Assembly: GCF_014194695.1 (NCBI RefSeq)
Contig: NZ_JACIAH010000009.1
Span: 124,001 to 188,000 of the forward strand
Length of the DNA: 64,000 bases
Direction: 5' to 3'
Origin: Rhizobium sp. BK399
Lineage (GTDB): Bacteria; Pseudomonadota; Alphaproteobacteria; Rhizobiales; Rhizobiaceae
Shown here one piece after another: positions 60,077-64,000 of the stretch. How positions within the stretch are numbered: position 1 is the first letter of the stretch; each line of letters opens with the position of its first letter. Under the pieces are notes generated by a model, which had not been told where the DNA came from, made no database searches, and worked only from the letters and a program-made list of their open reading frames with translations. The translations under genes were made by a program, and so were the position numbers.

Positions 60077-60556
60077 ATGATTCTTTCCAAACGCTCTTTG
60101 CTGAAGCTTTTTGCAGGCACCGCTGGAATTGCGGTCGCTCTTCCGTTCTCTGCATCAGCGAAAGACAACGGAAACGGCAATGGCAACGGCGGCGGTAACG
60201 GAAACGGCGGCGGAAATGGGAACGGCAACGGCGGCGGAAACGGAAACGGTGGCGGGAATGGCAACGGCGGAGGAAACGGGAACGGGAAGTCCGGCGGCGG
60301 CAACAACAGCAACAAGGGCAACGGTGGTGGCAGTGCCAGCACAGGGAACGGTAGCTTGAGTTCTACGTCCAGCGGATCGACGGTGACGCAATCGAGTGAG
60401 GGCAGCGATGGCTCGATCAATGTCCGCCACGCCAACGGGATCACGGAAACCCTTCGCAAGGGTCGCTACATCATGCGAGATTCGAAGGGACGGACAATCA
60501 TCAGTCGGGGTGCAACCGCCGACGATGCGCGGCGGCTTATCGGCATTCTACGCTAG
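60077..60556 (+). CDS. Exported Gly/Asn-repeat protein
   Basis: The 159-residue product has an export signal (ILSKRSLLKLFAGTAGIAVALPFSASA), then about 45 residues of near-perfect GNG/GGN repeats. A Ser/Thr-rich linker and a compact C-terminal domain (SINVRHANGITETLRKGRYIMRDSKGRTIISRGATADDARRLIGI) follow. I chose the ATG at 60077, with GAGG 6 nt upstream. The C-terminal domain looks like a small conserved rhizobial surface domain; I cannot name it. The stop overlaps the end of the NarL regulator gene on the other strand by 9 bp. Confidence 0.72.
   Translation: MILSKRSLLKLFAGTAGIAVALPFSASAKDNGNGNGNGGGNGNGGGNGNGNGGGNGNGGGNGNGGGNGNGKSGGGNNSNKGNGGGSASTGNGSLSSTSSGSTVTQSSEGSDGSINVRHANGITETLRKGRYIMRDSKGRTIISRGATADDARRLIGILR
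60167..60290 (+). repeat. Short-period repeat tract encoding GNG/GGN
   Basis: Units close to GGAAACGGCGGC and GGCAATGGCAAC recur in frame about ten times. Slippage here would change the length of the low-complexity arm without breaking the frame, because most units are multiples of 3. Confidence 0.75.
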
Positions 60557-61174
60557 TCTGTCTCGCCACCGCATAGCGGCTTCAGTCCTGTTCGAGACCC
60601 CAAGCTTGGTCAGGATCTGGGTCATGTGATGCTTTACTGTCTTTTCCTGCAGGTCGAGCTTCAGACCAATCCGCTTGTTGGACAGACCCATTGAGACGAG
60701 ATCGACAATCTCGACTTCGCGTGGGGTCAGCACGGTTTCGGCCGAGCGATGACGCTGCAGGGACTTCTCCATGATCTTTGCCGTCATCGCCGGACTCACG
60801 GCTCGTGACCCGCGAAGAACAGAAGTGATGGCGTCGATCAATCCCCTCGCACCCACGCCCTTCAGGACATAGCCGAGCGCTCCGAGACGCAGGGCCGTAA
60901 CCAGGCTTTCGACCTCTTCAGATGCCGTCAGCATGATCACTTTGGTCGACGGACTGGTATCGAGAACGTCTGAGATGGTAGAAAGTCCGTTTCCTGGCAT
61001 GGAAACGTCAAGAAGCAGGATGTCGGGGTTCAATTCGCGGGCGATCCGACAGGCGTCCGCGCCACTTGCGCCCTCGCCAACGACGACAAAGTCCTTGTTT
61101 TCAGACAGGCTTCGCACGACACCCTCACGAAAGAGCGGATGATCGTCGACAACGCCGATACGAGTTGATGCCAT
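60548..61174 (-). CDS. NarL/LuxR-family response regulator
   Basis: The 208-residue protein has a receiver (IGVVDDHPLFREGVVRSL, phospho-acceptor in DILLLDVSMPG, MLTASE, Lys in GYVLKGV). A LuxR-type HTH follows (VLTPREVEIVDLVSMGLSNKRIGLKLDLQEKTVKHHMTQILTKLGVSNRTEAAM). It starts 1 nt after the kinase stop and is clearly its partner. The output genes are unknown. Confidence 0.93.
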   Translation of the reverse strand: MASTRIGVVDDHPLFREGVVRSLSENKDFVVVGEGASGADACRIARELNPDILLLDVSMPGNGLSTISDVLDTSPSTKVIMLTASEEVESLVTALRLGALGYVLKGVGARGLIDAITSVLRGSRAVSPAMTAKIMEKSLQRHRSAETVLTPREVEIVDLVSMGLSNKRIGLKLDLQEKTVKHHMTQILTKLGVSNRTEAAMRWRDRLA

Positions 61175-61175
61175 T

Positions 61176-62564
61176 CTAGTCTTCCGCCTCCATCGGTTCA
61201 AAGCTCATGGTCAAAGTCGTGCCATCAGGGCCCGACTGCACCTCGAAAACACCTCCGAGGCTGTCGATACGTTCCCTAAGACCGACCAGTCCCAGGCTCG
61301 ATGGCCTGATTTCCTTCGGATCGAAGCCCTCGCCTCTGTCGCTGACTTCGATGCGCACATATCCATTGTGCGATATTGCCTTGACTGCCTGCTGAACGCC
61401 GCCACCATGCCGATAGGCGTTGTTGAGCGCTTCCTGGATGAAGCGATAGATGCAGATCTTTACAGCGGGCGCGAGATCCGGGTCGTCGTCGTCGATGGTC
61501 AGTTCGACGACTGTCTCGGTCTTGCTTTGATGAGCCTCGACAACACGGTTGACGATTTCCCGGATCGAGGCGTTTTCGATCTCCGGCAAGACAAGCCCTC
61601 GGCAGATGCTGCGGATTTCCGAGATCGCCTCTGCAAGGCTAGAGCGGATCCATGACAGCTCTTCATCCCGAGCGGCAGGCGCGGTTGCCGGATTGACGAG
61701 GAGTTCGCTGTCCAGCCTCAGCGATGCGTAAGCAATGTGCTGGGCGGGGCCGTCGTGAAGGTCCGCGCCGATGCTTCGCAGGTAGGTTTCGTTCAAGGCT
61801 GCGGCACGCTGGTATGATTTCTGCAGCCGTCGCTGCAGACCGCGGTTTTCGCCGAGCAATACGGAAAGCTCGTCTACGCGTGCTCCGAGTGCCACCCGTT
61901 GTGCTTCGATAATGCGGCTACCACGAAAAACCAATGCCGAAAGGGCGAGGAAGAACACGGCTATTACGCCGGCGACCGCAAGCCAGCTTCCCAATCGCGC
62001 CTGCGTCAGGCTCTCCTCCAGCCCTTCTGCACTCTCATAGAATTCCAGTACCGCAACGGCCTCTCCCGACCAGGGTTGAAGGACGGGATTGTAGATTTCC
62101 ATGAGCGGCCTGCCGTAGACCCGCTCTTGCGCGCTTTCTGGATCGGTTGGAATTTCATATCGGGCAACGAGAGTGCCGGAGAAGGCCTCGCGTAACTTGT
62201 CAGTGACCGGAAACGTCCTTCCGACCAGCCCTTTTTCGTTTGAATAGAGGATGGTGCCATCCCGGCGCCACAACTTGAAGGAAACGAGTCTGCGGCCCAA
62301 CGCCCCCTGGCCAAGGGTCTCATCCAGGGCGCGAGCCGTGGCGTCGTCGAGAAGGCCTTCCTTCTGCATGTCCGGCAACAGGGGGGCGACCACACTATCC
62401 ACATAAAGTGCGGTGGTCGCACCTGCATTATGGATGACGGCCCCCTGGATGAAGTGGGTCACCAGCAGCCCAACCAGGAACATGGCAATGGCGGAGACGA
62501 TGCCCCCAGCGAGAAAAAACTGCGAAGCGAGCGTTTGGTTCTTCCAGCGGCCGAGCCAGTTCAT
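61176..62564 (-). CDS. Sensor histidine kinase (HisKA_3/NarX type)
   Basis: The 462-residue membrane kinase has a transmembrane helix at about residues 15-37 (FLAGGIVSAIAMFLVGLLVTHFI). A periplasmic sensor of about 150 residues follows, a second span (WLAVAGVIAVFFLALSALVF), a coiled linker, and the HisKA_3 phospho-site IGADLHDGPAQHIAYASLRLD. The HATPase has the N box FIQEALNNAYRHGGG, then RGEGFD and GLVGLRERI. I chose the ATG at 62564 since the upstream frame to 62729 has no support. It forms an operon with the NarL regulator. Confidence 0.92.
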   Translation of the reverse strand: MNWLGRWKNQTLASQFFLAGGIVSAIAMFLVGLLVTHFIQGAVIHNAGATTALYVDSVVAPLLPDMQKEGLLDDATARALDETLGQGALGRRLVSFKLWRRDGTILYSNEKGLVGRTFPVTDKLREAFSGTLVARYEIPTDPESAQERVYGRPLMEIYNPVLQPWSGEAVAVLEFYESAEGLEESLTQARLGSWLAVAGVIAVFFLALSALVFRGSRIIEAQRVALGARVDELSVLLGENRGLQRRLQKSYQRAAALNETYLRSIGADLHDGPAQHIAYASLRLDSELLVNPATAPAARDEELSWIRSSLAEAISEIRSICRGLVLPEIENASIREIVNRVVEAHQSKTETVVELTIDDDDPDLAPAVKICIYRFIQEALNNAYRHGGGVQQAVKAISHNGYVRIEVSDRGEGFDPKEIRPSSLGLVGLRERIDSLGGVFEVQSGPDGTTLTMSFEPMEAED

Positions 62565-62691
62565 CGATGACCTGACGGGGAGGGTAGCTGATGGACATGG
62601 GATAGATAGGGCATGGATATTACTGCGTACTATCGATGAAACGGGCGCCTGCAACGCCTCCCGCAAGCTTTCCTGCATCACCGGGCATTGT

Positions 62692-62769
62692 CTAACGACA
62701 CACATAGAGCAGCCCGGCCGAGAGTACAATCCATGCCGAAAAAGGTGCCTTTCGGCGCGCGCAGGCCAT
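62692..62769 (-). CDS. Possible 25-residue membrane peptide upstream of the kinase gene
   Basis: A short frame reads MACARRKAPFSAWIVLSAGLLYVCR before a stop, with CAGGATAAACAG upstream of the ATG. It has a basic start and one short hydrophobic segment, and lies between an exact EcfG promoter and the kinase gene. It may be a leader peptide or chance. Confidence 0.25.
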   Translation of the reverse strand: MACARRKAPFSAWIVLSAGLLYVCR

Positions 62770-62837
62770 TCGAATTTGCTGTTTATCCTGCAAGACGTCT
62801 TTCCCCAATCCGGCTCCTGTTAGCCGAATTGCTCTCA

Positions 62838-62862
62838 AACGACGGAGCGTGACTTAGGTTCC
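62838..62862 (-). promoter_or_regulatory. EcfG-type promoter upstream of the two-component operon
   Basis: On the minus strand GGAAC (62862-62858), a 16-nt spacer and CGTT (62841-62838) match exactly. The first well-supported gene downstream is the kinase at 62564, giving a leader of about 270 nt that contains the possible short peptide. Confidence 0.55.
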
Positions 62863-63554
62863 CGGGCTAGGACTTAAGTCTGATGAAAGCCTCAGGAGCG
62901 CATCCAGAAAGGAAGTTTGCGCGGACTGTCTTACCTCCGTTATCGTTCGGCGGTGGTGCCTCGGAGCAACAATCGCGGACGCCGTTCTTCGGACCAGCAC
63001 AACGATCTGAGTGGTCCTGTTTGGCGGCCACGGATCACGATATATCGACCGTCCGGGTGTGGAGAGGCGTTGTTCTGTCCTTCATCATGATGGGATCCGC
63101 TCAACGGGCATTTTCGTCCCGATGCCGCTCCTTGCGCGTTTGCTTTCTCTTCTCCGTTAGGCGAGGCGGATGCCGGACAGGTTGGACGCTCGACTGCCAT
63201 TTCGTTGGCCGCAGCGAGAAACCGGAAAAACCGCTGCGTTCGCCATCCCTGTCGCGTCCGGTTGACACGGCCCGCGCTCGGGGAGGGAATGGGTAGCAAC
63301 AGGAAAAGGTTCCTCGCGCGGTCTCCAGATTTGCCTAAGCTTGTTACACCCTCCGCAGGCAGCCATAGCTCGTCAAAGAGAATTCCACAGGCACGGGCGC
63401 TGATGCAAAAATTCCTTCAGTGGCGCAAAACCTTCCGTGGCGCAAAGGCGGCATCCTCTTATCTAGGAACTTGATTCATCTGACGAATCCTCATCACACC
63501 CCAAAATGAGGAATAATTTCCTGTTTTGAGCATCTTGACGACGTCGGCGGAAAG
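62863..63554. other. 0.7 kb without a recognisable gene
   Basis: A plus-strand frame at 62883-63296 and minus frames opposite have no recognisable content or ribosome site. The right end leads into the LexA box and imuA. Confidence 0.45.
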
Positions 63555-63569
63555 GAACAGAAGAAGAAC
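63555..63569. promoter_or_regulatory. LexA (SOS) box upstream of imuA
   Basis: GAAC (63555-63558), seven bases, GAAC (63566-63569) is the exact reverse-strand form of the alphaproteobacterial LexA site GTTC-N7-GTTC. It lies 65 bp before the imuA ATG, a usual distance for this DNA-damage-induced operon. Confidence 0.8.
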
Positions 63570-63633
63570 ATCACCGTTATGAACGACATGAATGTCGTCC
63601 CTCTTAATGCGATTTCGGAAGGATTCGCCAACG

Positions 63634-64000
63634 ATGTCGGCTGCTCGCCAGGACATTCTCTCGGATTTGCGCGAGCGCATCTCCTCCTTGGAGGGGGGAG
63701 CGTCCAGGCGGGCGGGCAGCCTGTCGTTCGGCGTGCCCGAAATCGATCGGATCCTGCCTGGCGGTGGTCTCGCCTATGGCGCGCTACACGAATTTGCAGG
63801 CGGCGGATGCGGGACGGTCGACGGAGCAGCGGCAGCCTTGTTTGCCGCGGGAATCGCCGCGCGTACGCGAGGAAAGATTGTCTGGTGTCTGACACGTCCG
63901 GACCTCTTCTTTCCGGCGCTGGCTCAGGCGGGTCTTCATCCCGATCGGGTCATCTTCGTTGAAGGCGATCGGGAGGAGGATGTCCTTTCATCCATGGAGG
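63634..64000 (+). CDS. imuA: ImuA, SOS mutagenesis accessory protein (3' end outside window)
   Basis: The first 122 residues are visible. RQDILSDLRERISSLEG is followed by LSFGVPEIDRILPGGGLAYGALHEFAGGGCGTVDGAAAALFAAGIAARTRGKIVWCLTRPDLFFPALAQAGLHPDRVIFVEGDREEDVL. This is ImuA, a RecA/SulA-related protein that in alphaproteobacteria is encoded with imuB and dnaE2 for translesion mutagenesis. Those partners should lie just beyond the window. The LexA box supports SOS control. Confidence 0.93.
   Translation, partial: MSAARQDILSDLRERISSLEGGASRRAGSLSFGVPEIDRILPGGGLAYGALHEFAGGGCGTVDGAAAALFAAGIAARTRGKIVWCLTRPDLFFPALAQAGLHPDRVIFVEGDREEDVLSSME

Noticed and set aside
60167..60290. Short repeats as a CRISPR array
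   Set aside because: Units are about 6-12 bp, without spacers, and encode GNG/GGN in frame within an exported protein.

Overview
The window looks like part of a secondary replicon (megaplasmid or chromid) of a member of the Rhizobiaceae (Rhizobium, Sinorhizobium or Agrobacterium type). The main reasons are a complete repABC replication and partition operon with its counter-transcribed RNA (42.6-46.3 kb), many promoters of the alphaproteobacterial general stress response (EcfG/RpoE2) type, BA14K and DUF1127 small proteins, and an imuA gene behind an alphaproteobacterial LexA box. There are no tRNA, rRNA or CRISPR features that I can see. Species was not determined.

Layout. 1-4.3 kb is the 3' part of a sugar-alcohol operon: ABC ATPase (cut by the window edge), permease, ribitol-type dehydrogenase and FGGY pentulokinase. 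5.0-11.7 kb is a glycerol-phosphate type ugp operon (ugpB-ugpA-ugpE-ugpC, glycerophosphodiester phosphodiesterase, DeoR/GlpR regulator, HAD phosphatase) preceded by a perfect 30-bp palindrome. 11.7-19.6 kb is a region of gene decay with remnants of gnd, idnD, rnk, a sensor kinase and a PAP2 phosphatase. Between them lie a candidate small RNA, small exported proteins, a GT25 glycosyltransferase, a tyrosine-phosphatase-like gene and an unusual cmoA/methyltransferase pair. 19.6-24.8 kb has a truncated response regulator, eptA, msrA, msrB, an esterase and a DUF1127 gene.

25.0-29.3 kb carries treY-treZ (trehalose from glucan). 29.4-41.9 kb is a loose accessory stretch with single-domain receivers, a BA14K protein, DUF1275, an alpha/beta hydrolase, an XRE regulator, a Nudix remnant, an L,D-transpeptidase, an O-methyltransferase and transposase debris. 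42.6-46.3 kb is repABC, followed by a ProQ/FinO-like gene. 47.2-58.1 kb is a block of stress-type genes: XRE protein, ECF sigma factor, receiver protein, the ybhP/ybhN/clsB-like trio, DUF2231 plus a sorbosone-dehydrogenase-like lipoprotein, a nucleotidyltransferase/metallophosphoesterase pair and glgX. 58.2-64 kb has an MFS transporter, a Gly/Asn-repeat exported protein, a NarL-type two-component system and the start of imuA.

The most striking signal is regulatory. I find about 14 copies of the EcfG signature GGAAC-N16/17-CGTT (or the looser GGAAC-N18/19-TT), nearly all placed and oriented just upstream of a gene. They include the plasmid-borne ECF sigma gene itself, treZY, glgX, the phospholipase D gene and the XRE gene. 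This suggests that much of 29-63 kb is one stress regulon with its own sigma factor paralogue. It links trehalose/glycogen turnover, phospholipid remodelling and envelope proteins. All functions are read from sequence by eye; no database or structure search was run.
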